The notes: a model not told the origin generated them from the sequence alone. Positions 7,850 through 17,702 are shown, counted from the stretch's first letter. The stretch is 64,000 nt of DNA from Chthonomonadaceae bacterium (GCA_015709495.1 CP054189.1:1240001-1304000), one strand, 5' to 3'. Numbers and translations: made by a program.

Positions 7850-9715
7850 ATGAGCAAGACGGCGAGAGAATCCATCGAAGCCAAGTTGAAACAGCTTCCG
7901 GCGTGCCCTGGGTGTTATCTATTCAAGGACGCCGAAGGCGAGGTGCTCTATGTTGGCAAGGCGCTCGCGCTCAAGAACCGAGTTCGGAGCTACTTTCAAT
8001 CCTCGACGCGGCACAGCAATCGCATCGCCCGAATGGTCTCGCGAGTTCGGGACCTGGAATGGATCGTCGTCGAATCGGAGTTGGAGGCTCTGGTTCTTGA
8101 ATGCAACCTCATCAAGCGGCATCGCCCGCCCTACAATGTCCGCCTTCGCGACGACAAGAGCTATCCGTTCATCACGATCACCCACGAGAAGTTCCCCAGG
8201 GTCCTTTTCACCCGGAAGTTGAGGAAAGACGGGGCCAAGTACTTCGGCCCTTACACGTCCGCGTACACGGTCCGCGAAACGCTTCAGACTCTGCATAAGC
8301 TGTTCCCGCTGATTCCATGCGGCAAGTCGTGGAGCGGTCGCGAAGAGCAGAGGCCGTGCCTTTACTATCACATGAGGCAGTGCCTTGCGCCGTGCGCGGG
8401 CCTTTCAAACTCAAAGGAGTATGCCGAAGTGGTGCAGCAGGTGGCGTTGTTCCTGTCCGGGAAGGGCGACGCACTCATCAAGAGGCTTCGCACGCAAATG
8501 GAGGACGCGGCGGAGGCTTTAAAGTTTGAGAAAGCCGCCGCTCTTCGGGACAAGCTGGCTGCGATCGAGAGCGTTCTTCAGCGTCAATCGGTGCTTTCGA
8601 GCGAGCCGGTCGACCGCGACGTGATCGCCGTCGTCAAGGACGATCGCGGATCGGCAATCCAAATGCTCTATGTTCGGGGAGGGAAGCTGATCGGCCAGAG
8701 GCAGTTCTTGCTCGACGGTTCGGGAGACGTTCCGCCCAACGAGGTGGTGCAGGAGTTCGTGAAGCAGTACTATGCGACCGCGCCGGAGGTCCCGCGCGAG
8801 GTACTGCTGCCCGTCGAGATCGAGGAGCGGAAGATCGTCCAGCAATGGCTGAGGAATCGAAAGGGGGGCACGGTGTCGATCGAAGTCCCTCAAGGGGGAG
8901 ATCGCCTGAGGTTGGTGGACCTGGCCGCTCAGAACGCCCAGCAGGCGCTCGTTGCCGCTTCGCAGGCGGTGGCGCAGAGGGAGGCGTGGTTCGAAGAAGC
9001 CCAGAGCCAGCTTCAAGACGCCTTGGAATTGCCGGGCCCCCCGTTCCGAATCGAAGGTTACGACATCTCGAACGTTCAGGGCGCATTGCCGGTCGGATCG
9101 ATGGTGGTCATGGAGGGAGGTGAGCCCGCCAAGAGCGAGTATCGTCGTTTTCGAATCCGCTACAACCCCGAAACTCCGAACGACTTTGCGATGATGAAGG
9201 AGGTCCTCTTGCGGAGGTTTCGGGCGTACGCCGAAGGCGACCCGAAGTTCGGGAAGCTGCCCGACTTGATTGTCGTGGACGGAGGACGTGGGCAATTGGG
9301 GGCCGCTATGGAGGCCCGGGACGAGGTCGGGGTGACGGTTCCGATGGTGGGGCTTGCCAAGCAACTCGAGCTCTTGGTCGTGCCCCTCGAAGAGAGGCCG
9401 TCGAAGGAGTCGGGCCCGCGCTACCGTGACGTCGAGCTTCCCCTTCAGTCGCCGGGATTGGTGTTGGTTCGAAGGCTTCGCGACGAGGCGCATAGGTTCG
9501 CGCAGAGTTTTCACCGCAAGCTGCGCGACAAGAACATCTCTCGGTCGGCGCTCGAAGAGGTTCCTGGGGTCGGACCCCGTCGCAAACGGCTGTTGCTGCG
9601 GACCTTCGGGTCGCTTGAGGCCATCCGGCGCGCGTCCGCCGAAGAGATCGCCGCCGTCCCGACGATGACGCATCGCATCGCGCTTGCGATCAAGGACCAC
9701 CTGAAAGAAGCGTAG
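7850..9715 (+). CDS. uvrC: Excinuclease ABC subunit C
   Basis: UvrC makes both incisions around a lesion after UvrB binds DNA. The 621-residue protein is full length. It has an N-terminal GIY-YIG nuclease (PGCYLFKDAEGEVLYVGKA, about residues 20-38, for the 3' cut) and a UVR helical hairpin near residues 205-240 that contacts UvrB. The RNase H-like nuclease has GYDISNVQG and IVVDGGRGQL acidic residues for the 5' cut. Tandem helix-hairpin-helix motifs lie at the C-terminus (LEEVPGVGPRRKRLLLRTFG, then IAAVPTMTHRIA). It is divergent from uvrA across a 147-base spacer, so both may share a regulatory region. Confidence 0.96.
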   Translation: MSKTARESIEAKLKQLPACPGCYLFKDAEGEVLYVGKALALKNRVRSYFQSSTRHSNRIARMVSRVRDLEWIVVESELEALVLECNLIKRHRPPYNVRLRDDKSYPFITITHEKFPRVLFTRKLRKDGAKYFGPYTSAYTVRETLQTLHKLFPLIPCGKSWSGREEQRPCLYYHMRQCLAPCAGLSNSKEYAEVVQQVALFLSGKGDALIKRLRTQMEDAAEALKFEKAAALRDKLAAIESVLQRQSVLSSEPVDRDVIAVVKDDRGSAIQMLYVRGGKLIGQRQFLLDGSGDVPPNEVVQEFVKQYYATAPEVPREVLLPVEIEERKIVQQWLRNRKGGTVSIEVPQGGDRLRLVDLAAQNAQQALVAASQAVAQREAWFEEAQSQLQDALELPGPPFRIEGYDISNVQGALPVGSMVVMEGGEPAKSEYRRFRIRYNPETPNDFAMMKEVLLRRFRAYAEGDPKFGKLPDLIVVDGGRGQLGAAMEARDEVGVTVPMVGLAKQLELLVVPLEERPSKESGPRYRDVELPLQSPGLVLVRRLRDEAHRFAQSFHRKLRDKNISRSALEEVPGVGPRRKRLLLRTFGSLEAIRRASAEEIAAVPTMTHRIALAIKDHLKEA

Positions 9716-9907
9716 GCCCTTGCAGGGGGATGTTGCTGGGGAGTGGGACCTTCGGGCCGTGATTCTATCGGCTTGTGTTAGAATCCCTTTGTCATGCGTC
9801 GTTGAACTTCCGGGACGGGTCGCAGGCCTTACGCCCGGCTCGATCCAACCTCAGGCACTCGTCATTTGTCCGGCGACGTCGGACCATGAGCAGAACCCGG
9901 AAGCACT

Positions 9908-11221
9908 ATGTCTCCCTCACATCCGCTACGCATACCTCAGTTTCGCAACCTCTGGCTCGGCCAGGCGATTTCGCAGTTTGGCGACGCGGTCTACTACGCG
10001 ATCTTCATGTTTATGGTCGCGAAGGTCACGGGATCGATCGCCGCTGTCGGTTACGTGGGCGCGATCGAGACTCTTCCGTTCTTGCTGTTCAGCCCCTATG
10101 CGGGCGTACTCGCTGACCGGATCGACCGTAGGCGGATCATGCTGCTTTCCGACGTTGTGTGCGGTTTGCTGCTCGCGGGATTCGCGCTTTACATCGCCTT
10201 TGAACCGAAGCCTGCGTTTTGGCTGATCGCCTCCGTGGCGTTTACGCTTTCGACGGTGCGTTCGTTTTTCATACCGGCCAAGAACGCCGCGATCCCAAGG
10301 CTCGTCCCTTCGTCGTCGCTGCTGGAAGCCAACGCCTTCAGTCAGATGACCCAGAGCTTTATGCTCATGGGAGGGGTCGCTCTCGCCGCCGGGGTCTCTG
10401 CCGTGCTTTATGCGATCGCGCCGGGCGAGTTCTTTGTCGGTACGTTTGCTCTCAACGCGATCTCGTTCTTGGGATCCGCTTACTTTATCGCCAAGCTTCC
10501 CCCAATCGCGCCCGAAGGCGAGGTCGCGGACCGGCACCCTTTGAAGGAGATCGTAACCGGTGGCAAGTACGCCATCGGGCGTCCGGAACTGCTGGTATTG
10601 ATGGGACTGCAAGCGCTCCTGATGCTCTGTATCTCTCCGTTCTTTCCGATCTACGTTGCGGCCAACGAGAGCTGGTTTGGGGGCAAGCCGAACACCCTGC
10701 TCCTTTTTGAGTTCGCTTTCATGTTCGGGCACATCCTTGGTAGCTTATGGGTCGGCAAGTCCTCTTCGAAGTGGCCCGGCCGCGCCTATATCGTGGGATC
10801 GTTCTTCGTGGGCCTGACCGTTGCCGGACTCGCCTTCAGCCAACACATCGCGCTGTTCATTCTCTTTAACTTCGCTGCGGGATTGGCGGTGCCTTGGGCA
10901 TCGATCCCCGTCATGACCTACCTTCAGCTAACGGTGCCCGACGAGTATCGGGGGCGCGTGAACTCGATGTTGAATATGATCACGATGGGCGTTCACCCGG
11001 TGGGCTTGAGTTTAGCGGGCCGGATGATCGCCGCGATCGGCTTGGTGTGGGCGTTCCTTGTGATGGGCGCGGGGATGGGCGTCGCGGCGCTCTTGGGGCT
11101 TTTCAGTAGGGCGTTCCGAAGCCTGCAAATGCCGAGTTCGGCGGTTTCTACCCCAGAGGATGGATCCATGGAGGAAGGCTCGCCGGTTCTCGACGAGAGC
11201 CCACTGCCTGTGCAAGGATAA
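9908..11221 (+). CDS. MFS transporter (MFS_3/EntS-like exporter)
   Basis: This 437-residue membrane protein has about twelve hydrophobic segments. It begins RIPQFRNLWLGQAISQFGDA and carries the major-facilitator loop 2-3 motif AGVLADRIDRRRIM. This pattern is typical of the MFS_3 group that includes the enterobactin exporter EntS and macrolide efflux proteins. The substrate is unknown; no siderophore or resistance genes adjoin. The ATG at 9908 has GGAAG upstream. The gene is convergent with the metal ABC permease, only 10 bases apart. The last 40 residues are a polar, Pro/Ser-rich tail. Confidence 0.85.
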   Translation: MSPSHPLRIPQFRNLWLGQAISQFGDAVYYAIFMFMVAKVTGSIAAVGYVGAIETLPFLLFSPYAGVLADRIDRRRIMLLSDVVCGLLLAGFALYIAFEPKPAFWLIASVAFTLSTVRSFFIPAKNAAIPRLVPSSSLLEANAFSQMTQSFMLMGGVALAAGVSAVLYAIAPGEFFVGTFALNAISFLGSAYFIAKLPPIAPEGEVADRHPLKEIVTGGKYAIGRPELLVLMGLQALLMLCISPFFPIYVAANESWFGGKPNTLLLFEFAFMFGHILGSLWVGKSSSKWPGRAYIVGSFFVGLTVAGLAFSQHIALFILFNFAAGLAVPWASIPVMTYLQLTVPDEYRGRVNSMLNMITMGVHPVGLSLAGRMIAAIGLVWAFLVMGAGMGVAALLGLFSRAFRSLQMPSSAVSTPEDGSMEEGSPVLDESPLPVQG

Positions 11222-11231
11222 TCAGGACGAG

Positions 11232-12134
11232 TTACTCGTTCGCGCCGCCTGAGCGCTGGCGGATGAGCAGCCTTGCGACGTAAGCGACGGCGACGATTGA
11301 GCCGATGGTGGCCACGATGGCAGGCCCCGACGGCCAACCAGCCGCGCCCGCGTATTCGATCGTCGATTCCGCCTCATGGACGTGGTGCAGCTTGAGCGCG
11401 GGGGCATGATACGAGACAAGGAGACCCAAGATGCTTCCGATCACGCCAACGGGCAGCGCGACAGCCGCCGCCGCCAAGAGCTTGTCGACGAAGAAGAACG
11501 CCACGACGGCGGGCATGACGAGCCAAGAAAACACCACGAGCACTCCGGCGATCTTCACCGAAGAGGCCACAACGAAGCCCAGAAGGGAATAGAACACGAA
11601 GTCGAGCAGCACAGACCTTGCCCCCTTTTCCTTTTCACCCGCAAGAGTCAAGCGAGAGATCGAACGCCAGAGGACCAGTAAGATCGCCAGAATGATCCCG
11701 TAGCTCCATGCGGTCGAACGCAGTTGGTCGGAAGTCACGAACAAGATGTTTCCCGCCAGCATGTTCTTGAGCTCTTCGAGCCCATGGCCTGAAGGGGAGA
11801 ACTCGAGCACGATGATCGAAGCCGCTGTCGCAAGCACATAAACGACGCCGATGATGGCCTCGTGCGGGACGCGCCCCAAGCGGAACCTCGTCACCGAAAT
11901 GAGGAGAGCACCCGCGAGGGCAAAACCCACCGAATACCAGTACGCCGTCGGGGATTGAGCCTCATAGCCTTGGCCGATCGCGAGGGACATTCCAAACGCG
12001 GCAACTTGGGCGACCGCAAGGTCGATGAAGATCAGTCCCCGTCGAACGATGTGAAGGCCAAAAAGCGCATGGATCGGGCTCATGAACACAGCAGCGAGCA
12101 CCGCCGGGCCCATGAAAGTCCAAAACTCGCCCAA
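11232..12134 (-). CDS. Metal ABC transporter permease (ZnuB/MntB type)
   Basis: This 300-residue integral membrane protein of the ABC-3 family has about eight to nine hydrophobic segments. Hallmarks are GLHIVRRGLIFIDLAVAQVAAFG near the N-terminus and SSVKIAGVLVVFSWLVMPAVVA near the C-terminus. It would form the channel for zinc or manganese uptake. It lies 2 bases downstream of the solute-binding protein gene. No ATP-binding subunit gene is adjacent, so the ATPase must be encoded elsewhere if the transporter is functional. The exact metal is not determinable. Confidence 0.88.
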   Translation of the reverse strand: MGEFWTFMGPAVLAAVFMSPIHALFGLHIVRRGLIFIDLAVAQVAAFGMSLAIGQGYEAQSPTAYWYSVGFALAGALLISVTRFRLGRVPHEAIIGVVYVLATAASIIVLEFSPSGHGLEELKNMLAGNILFVTSDQLRSTAWSYGIILAILLVLWRSISRLTLAGEKEKGARSVLLDFVFYSLLGFVVASSVKIAGVLVVFSWLVMPAVVAFFFVDKLLAAAAVALPVGVIGSILGLLVSYHAPALKLHHVHEAESTIEYAGAAGWPSGPAIVATIGSIVAVAYVARLLIRQRSGGANE

Positions 12135-12136
12135 CC

Positions 12137-13153
12137 CTACCTCGAAAGCGCCTCAGTAATTCGCTTGATGATCGAATCGAACAGGCTGATGTAATCCTTG
12201 GCGTCTGAGGTGTGGCCCACGTTTCCAGGGACGACGACAACCTTCGCGGAGGTTCGACTGGCCACGAAATTTGCGTTTCGCGTGCTGTAGATCGGCTCCT
12301 GCAAGATCAGCTTCACCCCTGAGGCCTTCACCTCTTCGATCACATGCGCCACATGGCCTGGAGTCGGGTCAAGCCCGGGCTTGGGTTCGAGATAGTCGAT
12401 CACTTTCAACCCGAATCGGGCGACGAAGTAAGGCCAGCTCTTGTGATACGTGATTACCGGCGCCCCTCGGAACGGGCGCATGGCCCCTTCCCATCCTGAG
12501 AGCGAGGCGAGTTCGCCACGGCTCGTGAGTTCTTGGATCAGCCAGCCGCCGTTTTCCCATGCCCAGAGCGCATCGCCGCCGTGCTTGCCGACGAGAGCCT
12601 TGCCGAACATCGCGTCATCGATCCTTCGCACAAAGGCGACTGCGTTCGCGCGGTAGGTGGCTGCCTGTGGGGGGTCGAGCTCCCCCATTCGCTCGGCAAG
12701 CCGCTGCGCGATGATGCGTCCGTTGAAGGGATCGAGCCATACGTGAGGGTTGCCGCCGGGGTGGACGTCGCCCTCCGCCCGGCTTACGGAGGCGGGGATT
12801 TCCAGCACCTTGACCCAGTTGGCCGCGTTCACGTAGCCTTTTGTGCCTGGGCGAATTCTTGGGTTGCGGCTCCCGTCGATGATGGGCCTTTCGTAGGCGA
12901 TTTCGAGGTCGAGGCCGATGGAGACCCATAGGTGGGCTTGAGCGGCGCGGCTCATGTAGCTGGGCTTGGCCTCAATGCGGTGGGGGTCTCGCGCCCCCAC
13001 TACGATCGCGCTCACCGAGACTTTGTCCTTTCCCACCTCCTTCACGATCGAGGCGAGGTCAGGGGTCGTCGTCAGGACATTCAGGTTCGCGAGGGCCGTT
13101 CCGGAGAGTCCCGCAACGATCCCCAAGCCGACAAAAGTTCGATGAAGTTTCAT
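12137..13153 (-). CDS. Metal ABC transporter substrate-binding protein (ZnuA/TroA family)
   Basis: This 338-residue exported protein has a signal peptide (MKLHRTFVGLGIVAGLSGTA). The TroA fold is shown by LTTTPDLASIVKEVG, DPHRIEAKPSYM (first His ligand), GNPHVWLDP (second His) and ITYHKSWPYFVARFG (third His). An acidic ligand is probably in ILQEPIYS. There is no long His-rich loop as in many ZnuA proteins. It delivers zinc or manganese to the permease encoded immediately downstream. The upstream gene is an outer-membrane barrel, so the three may form one metal-uptake operon. Confidence 0.88.
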   Translation of the reverse strand: MKLHRTFVGLGIVAGLSGTALANLNVLTTTPDLASIVKEVGKDKVSVSAIVVGARDPHRIEAKPSYMSRAAQAHLWVSIGLDLEIAYERPIIDGSRNPRIRPGTKGYVNAANWVKVLEIPASVSRAEGDVHPGGNPHVWLDPFNGRIIAQRLAERMGELDPPQAATYRANAVAFVRRIDDAMFGKALVGKHGGDALWAWENGGWLIQELTSRGELASLSGWEGAMRPFRGAPVITYHKSWPYFVARFGLKVIDYLEPKPGLDPTPGHVAHVIEEVKASGVKLILQEPIYSTRNANFVASRTSAKVVVVPGNVGHTSDAKDYISLFDSIIKRITEALSR

Positions 13154-13162
13154 GTCGCTTTC

Positions 13163-14194
13163 TCAATAGACATGGGCCGGGTGCGCCCCGATGACCCACT
13201 GGAATTGCAGGGTCAGGTACCTGCGGTCGTTGCCGAAGTTGCTCGTAAGGCTCTGGTACTCGACTCGCCAGCGGTGGAACTCGGTGGCGCGGAACGTCGC
13301 GCCGAAGAGCCACCCTTTGCGAACGTCAGACGTTCCAGGCAGTTCACTGTAATCGTAGCCTCCTGTGAACGACCATCGATTGGGGAGGTTGAGGGTTGCT
13401 CTTCCGAACCAACCGAACGTCTTGTCGGAATAGTCGGAAGGCTTGGCCCAAAGGGCCTCCGATTCGAGCACCCATGACGCCGAGGCGCCCTCAGGTTGGT
13501 ATTTCATCGTGAAATCCAGTCCCGTGACCTTTGCGTTGCCGCCTCCCAGATCAGGACCTCGCATATAGGTTGCGCCGAACTGCGCCGAAAGGCTGTCGCT
13601 GAAGTCGTGGAAGGTGCGGAAGTGGCCCAACCATGCCGGATCGTCCACGGCCGTTCCGCCGAAAACCGGGCCGTCCTCCTGAACGTCGAACATTTCGACG
13701 GTCGCCTCCATGAAGCGATTGCCTGGGAAAAGGTAGCTCAGGCTCGCACCGGGATGGCGGAAGCCCTCCTCTCCCAACACGTCCTGAATCACGAGCGGGT
13801 AGTCCATGAAGTTGAGGGCATCGACGTGGTTGCGTTGGACTCGGCCGATTGCTCCCGCGAGCTTTCCGAACTTCATGCTGATCCCCCGGCCGATGCCTTG
13901 GTATCTGCCGAATCCCTCTTCGAGTTCGATCTTGGTTTCGTCGTCTTCCTTGACGATGGAGTAGTAGAGTTCAACTCGGAGCATGGGGTCAGCGTCCGCC
14001 GCGAATCCGAATTCGATTTCGCGGAAGTCGGCCCGCCGCTTCTCGCCGTCGTTTCGGTCGAGTTGGATCGCGAAATCGCCCACGACGCTGATTTGCGGGT
14101 TGAAGGCGTTCTTGTTGTCCTGAGTCGGTTGCGGGGGTGAAAAGAGCGCCGCGGTCGTAGCAACCGTCGACGCGATGCTCGATGCCAAGTTCAT
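13163..14194 (-). CDS. Predicted outer-membrane beta-barrel protein
   Basis: This 343-residue protein begins with a signal peptide (MNLASSIASTVATTAALFS). Alternating-hydrophobicity strands rich in aromatic residues follow, ending in YLTLQFQWVIGAHPAHVY. It resembles the uncharacterised porin-like proteins often encoded next to zinc ABC transporters. The ATG at 14194 is chosen over upstream codons because it has a perfect GGAGG six bases before it and starts the signal peptide. It is 9 bases from the binding-protein gene, so an operon is likely. A role as outer-membrane channel for the same metal is inference from context. Confidence 0.7.
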   Translation of the reverse strand: MNLASSIASTVATTAALFSPPQPTQDNKNAFNPQISVVGDFAIQLDRNDGEKRRADFREIEFGFAADADPMLRVELYYSIVKEDDETKIELEEGFGRYQGIGRGISMKFGKLAGAIGRVQRNHVDALNFMDYPLVIQDVLGEEGFRHPGASLSYLFPGNRFMEATVEMFDVQEDGPVFGGTAVDDPAWLGHFRTFHDFSDSLSAQFGATYMRGPDLGGGNAKVTGLDFTMKYQPEGASASWVLESEALWAKPSDYSDKTFGWFGRATLNLPNRWSFTGGYDYSELPGTSDVRKGWLFGATFRATEFHRWRVEYQSLTSNFGNDRRYLTLQFQWVIGAHPAHVY

Positions 14195-14227
14195 TTTTTC
14201 CTCCGGGAGTCCCTTATCGCAACATTT

Positions 14228-14254
14228 TTGCATTGTGGGCTCGAATAAATGCAA
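14228..14254. promoter_or_regulatory. Inverted repeat upstream of the metal-uptake operon
   Basis: The arms TTGCATT and AATGCAA are perfect inverted repeats of 7 bases separated by 13, located about 35-60 bases upstream of the barrel gene start. An A/T-rich dyad here would suit a Zur- or Fur-like operator, but the sequence does not match a consensus I can name. Low confidence. Confidence 0.25.
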
Positions 14255-14299
14255 GGTCGCGCACGAAAAAATCTTGTGAGGGCGATCCTTACGACCCGC

Positions 14300-16459
14300 T
14301 CAGTCGGCTTCAAAGAAGGGGCCGCCGGATTGGCCGAGTCTGGCTTCGAGTTCGTGGAGGCTGACGAGCACTTCGCGGGGTCGGGGGCCGTCCCTAGCGC
14401 CAACGATGCCCTGCTCTTCCATCATGTCGAGCAGCCGAGACGCCCTCTGGAAGCCGATCGAAAACCTGCGCTGAAGCATCGAGGTGGAGGCTTGGCCTCT
14501 CTCCACGACCCACTGCACGGACTCCTCCCAGAGCGGGTCGGAGTCGCCCGCGTGCTCCCCATGGGGCTTTCCGGACTCTTCGTGCTGGACCGCCTTGGGG
14601 TCGATCTGGAATCGCGGAGACTCCTGTTCTCGCCAGAAACGGCATACCTCCGCGATCTCCTTCTCGCTGACATAGCAGCCTTGGATGCGAAGTGGCTTCG
14701 AGGCATCGATCGGCAGGAACAGCATATCGCCTCTGCCGATCAGCCGCTCCGCTCCCGCTTGGTCGAGAATGGTCCTCGAATCGACTTGCGACGATACGGT
14801 AAAGGCGACCCGGGAAGCGATATTCGCTTTGATGGTGCCGGTAATGACGTCGACTGAGGGTCGCTGGGTGGCGACGACGAGATGGATGCCCGTTGCTCGC
14901 GCGAGCTGCGCCAAGCGGCAAATCGAAGTCTCGACTTCCGCAGCCGCCTGGATCATCAAGTCGGCAAGTTCGTCGATCACCACTACGATGTAGGGCATCT
15001 TGTCTTGGAACGTGGCCTTTTCGTTCCATCCGTCGATGTTGCGAACTCCCGCCTCGGAGAACTTGTCGTACCGTCGGTCCATCTCGCGCCACACCGCTCG
15101 CAGCACACCCGGCGCTTCCTTGACGTCCTTGATCACCGGGCACATCAGGTGGGGAATGCCGTCGAAGAGGGCGAGTTCGACACGCTTGGGGTCGATCATC
15201 ACCAGGCGCACGTCCTTGGGGGTGTTTCGTAGGATCAGCGACATGATGAGCGAAGCGAGGCCGATGCTCTTGCCGCTGTTCGTCGCTCCTCCCACCAGTA
15301 GGTGGGGCATCTTGGCTAGGTCGGTGTATCGGTTGCCCCCGCTGACGTCCTGTCCGAGCGCGACCGCGAGTCGGGACGGGTGTTCTCGGAACTCCTTGGT
15401 CTCGACAACCTCCTTGAGAGACACGGTGGCGGGGTTGGCGTTGGGCACTTCGACGCCGATGGCGGCCTTTCCGGGGATGGGAGCCTCGACGCGGACGTGG
15501 GAGGCGGCGAGGTTCATCGCGATGTTGTCGGCGAGCGAAGTGATGCGATTGACGCGGATTCCGGGTCCGAGTTGGATTTCGTACCGAGTGACCGTTGGGC
15601 CAGTTGCGACCTCGACGACGTTGGCTTCGATTCCGAACTGCTCGAGCGTGCCCTCCAAAGTCTCGATGTTCTCTTGCATCTCCTCGGGCGTTCGTTTGCG
15701 GCGCGGCTGAGGAGGTTGGAGCAGGGCGAGCGGCGGGAGCTTGTAGCCTTCTTTGGTGGGCTCCGTTTCGAGCGCGAGTTCGGGTTGATTCGCGTCGCGG
15801 AGAATCGGTGCGGTTCGCTGCTTGGGGGTCGGGTCGGGAGCGCTTGCATCCTCGGCCATGATGACGGCCTTCGCAGGTGGAGGGCTGACGCGTTTAGGTT
15901 GGGACCGGCCGACTTTGAGTCGAGCGGCACGCTGCGCAAAGGCGTCGTAAACGGCGCGAAGGGGCATCTGAAGGCAGAGGATCAGCCCGACGGTCCCGAG
16001 CGCCCCCAGCCCTACGAGCTTGGCGTCGCCGAGCAGCCTTTCCATCGCCCACGAAACCGAGGCGCCCAAATAGCCGCCTGAAGCCACCATCGCATCCGGG
16101 TCGAAGACGTTGGTCCCATAGGGTCGGGCCAGCGCGCCGAGAATCACCGCATACATCAGCACAAGGCCCCAGGAAAGCTGAAGCGACTCGGCGCGTTTTC
16201 GCCCCGCCAGGAGTCCCAGCCCCCAGAGGCCGAACACCGCGACCAGCCCCCACGAACCTACGCCGAACATCGGCCGGAAGAACGACTGGAGCGCCCCGCC
16301 GATGAGTCCGGAATTCGAGGAATACAGGGCGATTCCCGTTATGGCCGCGAGCGCCAGTAGGGCAACGCCCAGCATATCCGCCGAACGATGCGAACGGGTC
16401 TCGTTTGCGGCGCTTGCAGCGCGGGCGCGAGGCGCCCTAGATCGAGGAGCAGTCTTCAT
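14300..16459 (-). CDS. ftsK: DNA translocase FtsK/SpoIIIE
   Basis: FtsK is a septal, membrane-anchored ATPase that pumps chromosome DNA and helps dimer resolution at division. The 719-residue protein has about four N-terminal membrane segments and a short linker rich in charged residues and proline. The motor has Walker A GGATNSGKS, Walker B VVVIDELADLM and AQRPSVDVITG. A C-terminal winged-helix gamma domain is present (VQWVVERGQASTSMLQRRFS, then ASRLLDMMEEQGIVG) that reads KOPS-type sites. The frame runs on into the upstream SEDS gene; the ATG at 16459 (AGGTGG upstream) is preferred, with 16483 as alternative. The linker is short compared with E. coli FtsK. Confidence 0.94.
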   Translation of the reverse strand: MKTAPRSRAPRARAASAANETRSHRSADMLGVALLALAAITGIALYSSNSGLIGGALQSFFRPMFGVGSWGLVAVFGLWGLGLLAGRKRAESLQLSWGLVLMYAVILGALARPYGTNVFDPDAMVASGGYLGASVSWAMERLLGDAKLVGLGALGTVGLILCLQMPLRAVYDAFAQRAARLKVGRSQPKRVSPPPAKAVIMAEDASAPDPTPKQRTAPILRDANQPELALETEPTKEGYKLPPLALLQPPQPRRKRTPEEMQENIETLEGTLEQFGIEANVVEVATGPTVTRYEIQLGPGIRVNRITSLADNIAMNLAASHVRVEAPIPGKAAIGVEVPNANPATVSLKEVVETKEFREHPSRLAVALGQDVSGGNRYTDLAKMPHLLVGGATNSGKSIGLASLIMSLILRNTPKDVRLVMIDPKRVELALFDGIPHLMCPVIKDVKEAPGVLRAVWREMDRRYDKFSEAGVRNIDGWNEKATFQDKMPYIVVVIDELADLMIQAAAEVETSICRLAQLARATGIHLVVATQRPSVDVITGTIKANIASRVAFTVSSQVDSRTILDQAGAERLIGRGDMLFLPIDASKPLRIQGCYVSEKEIAEVCRFWREQESPRFQIDPKAVQHEESGKPHGEHAGDSDPLWEESVQWVVERGQASTSMLQRRFSIGFQRASRLLDMMEEQGIVGARDGPRPREVLVSLHELEARLGQSGGPFFEAD

Positions 16460-16565
16460 CCCTAATCCACCTGTGCTCGCCATCCATGGCCAGCCCCTAG
16501 GATTATACAGACTTCTCGCCAAGTTGGGGGCTCGAAGTTGGGAACTCTGAGGAATTGAGTGCAAT

Positions 16566-17702
16566 TCACGAGAAGAGGACCGGCCTTTCCCGTGCGCTGA
16601 TGTTGAGCAGCAGGCCCACGCACGCAAGGCACAGCCAGATCGCGGTTCCTCCGTAGCTCATGAAGGGCAGCCAAAGCCCCACAACGGGCAGCAACTCTAG
16701 GTTCATGCCCAAGTTGACCGTCATGTGAAACGCCAGCATGGAGAAGACCCCGGCAACTAAGAGCCGGTGAAACGGCTCAGTGGCGCGGATCATCAAGAGC
16801 CAAATGCGATAGAAGAACATCCCGAACGCGCAAAGGAGCAGGGTCGAACCGACGAGGCCGCCCTCCTCGCCGATGACGGTGAAGATGAAGTCGGTGTGTT
16901 GGGCTGGGACGTACCCTGCGCGCTTATGCTCGCCCTTGAGGTATCCCACCCCTGTCAGGCTGCCGACTCCGATCGCGATCTCCGCTCGGGAGGTCTGGTA
17001 GCGGTTGTTGCGCTCATCGCCCCCAAACATCGCCATCACCCGCTCCTTCTGGTAGTCGCGAAGGACACCGGGGACGAGGAACGCCAGGCTCAGGATGCCA
17101 GCGGCGCCCAAGACCGTCGCCAAAAGCAGCTTGGCCGGCACACCCGCCACGAGGCTGATCCCCAGCCAAATCGCGAGCATCACGAGCGACGCTCCGAGGT
17201 GAGGCTGTTTGAAGATGAGAAGAAGCGGCACGAGAACGTGAAGGAGCGAGAGGAACCAGACTCTTGCCGAGCGAATGCGGTCCCAGTTGTTGGCAAGGAA
17301 GGCGCTCAGCGTGATGATTGTGAACAGCTTGGCCATTTCGCTGGGCTGGAAGTCGATCGGTCCCAGGTTGATCCAGCGCTGGGCTCCTCCCGCGGATGAT
17401 CCTATGAGCAGCACGAGCAGCAGCAAGATGAGGTTCAACACGTAGATCGCGTTCGCATACCGAACGAGAGCCTTGAGATTGAGGAAGAAAAAGAACGCAA
17501 ACGGAATGACGCCGACGGCGAGCCGCTGCATGTGCCGGAGAAACGTTCGCGAGTTGGCGGAATCGTAGTCGATGCTGTAGAGCGACATCACGCCGATCGT
17601 CAGCAGAATGAGGCTCGAAGCCAAGAGCCACCAGTCGAACCCAAGACCGCGGGCGAGTCCACGTTCAACGAGGGGCCCCTTTGCTTCCCCGAGGGAAGAC
17701 AT
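16566..17702 (-). CDS. rodA: SEDS peptidoglycan polymerase, RodA-like
   Basis: This 378-residue polytopic protein of the RodA/FtsW/SpoVE family polymerises lipid II into glycan strands with a class B penicillin-binding protein. Signature stretches are GPIDFQPSEMAKLF, GVGYLKGEHKRAGYVPAQHT followed by DFIF, and LPFMSYGGTAIW. The PAQHTDFIF form is closer to RodA (PEQHTDFIF) than to FtsW (PEAHTDFIF), so RodA is favoured, although FtsK next door could suggest division. The ATG at 17702 has GAGGAG upstream and follows the lipoprotein stop by 2 bases. No PBP2 or mre gene is visible in the window. Confidence 0.85.
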   Translation of the reverse strand: MSSLGEAKGPLVERGLARGLGFDWWLLASSLILLTIGVMSLYSIDYDSANSRTFLRHMQRLAVGVIPFAFFFFLNLKALVRYANAIYVLNLILLLLVLLIGSSAGGAQRWINLGPIDFQPSEMAKLFTIITLSAFLANNWDRIRSARVWFLSLLHVLVPLLLIFKQPHLGASLVMLAIWLGISLVAGVPAKLLLATVLGAAGILSLAFLVPGVLRDYQKERVMAMFGGDERNNRYQTSRAEIAIGVGSLTGVGYLKGEHKRAGYVPAQHTDFIFTVIGEEGGLVGSTLLLCAFGMFFYRIWLLMIRATEPFHRLLVAGVFSMLAFHMTVNLGMNLELLPVVGLWLPFMSYGGTAIWLCLACVGLLLNISARERPVLFS

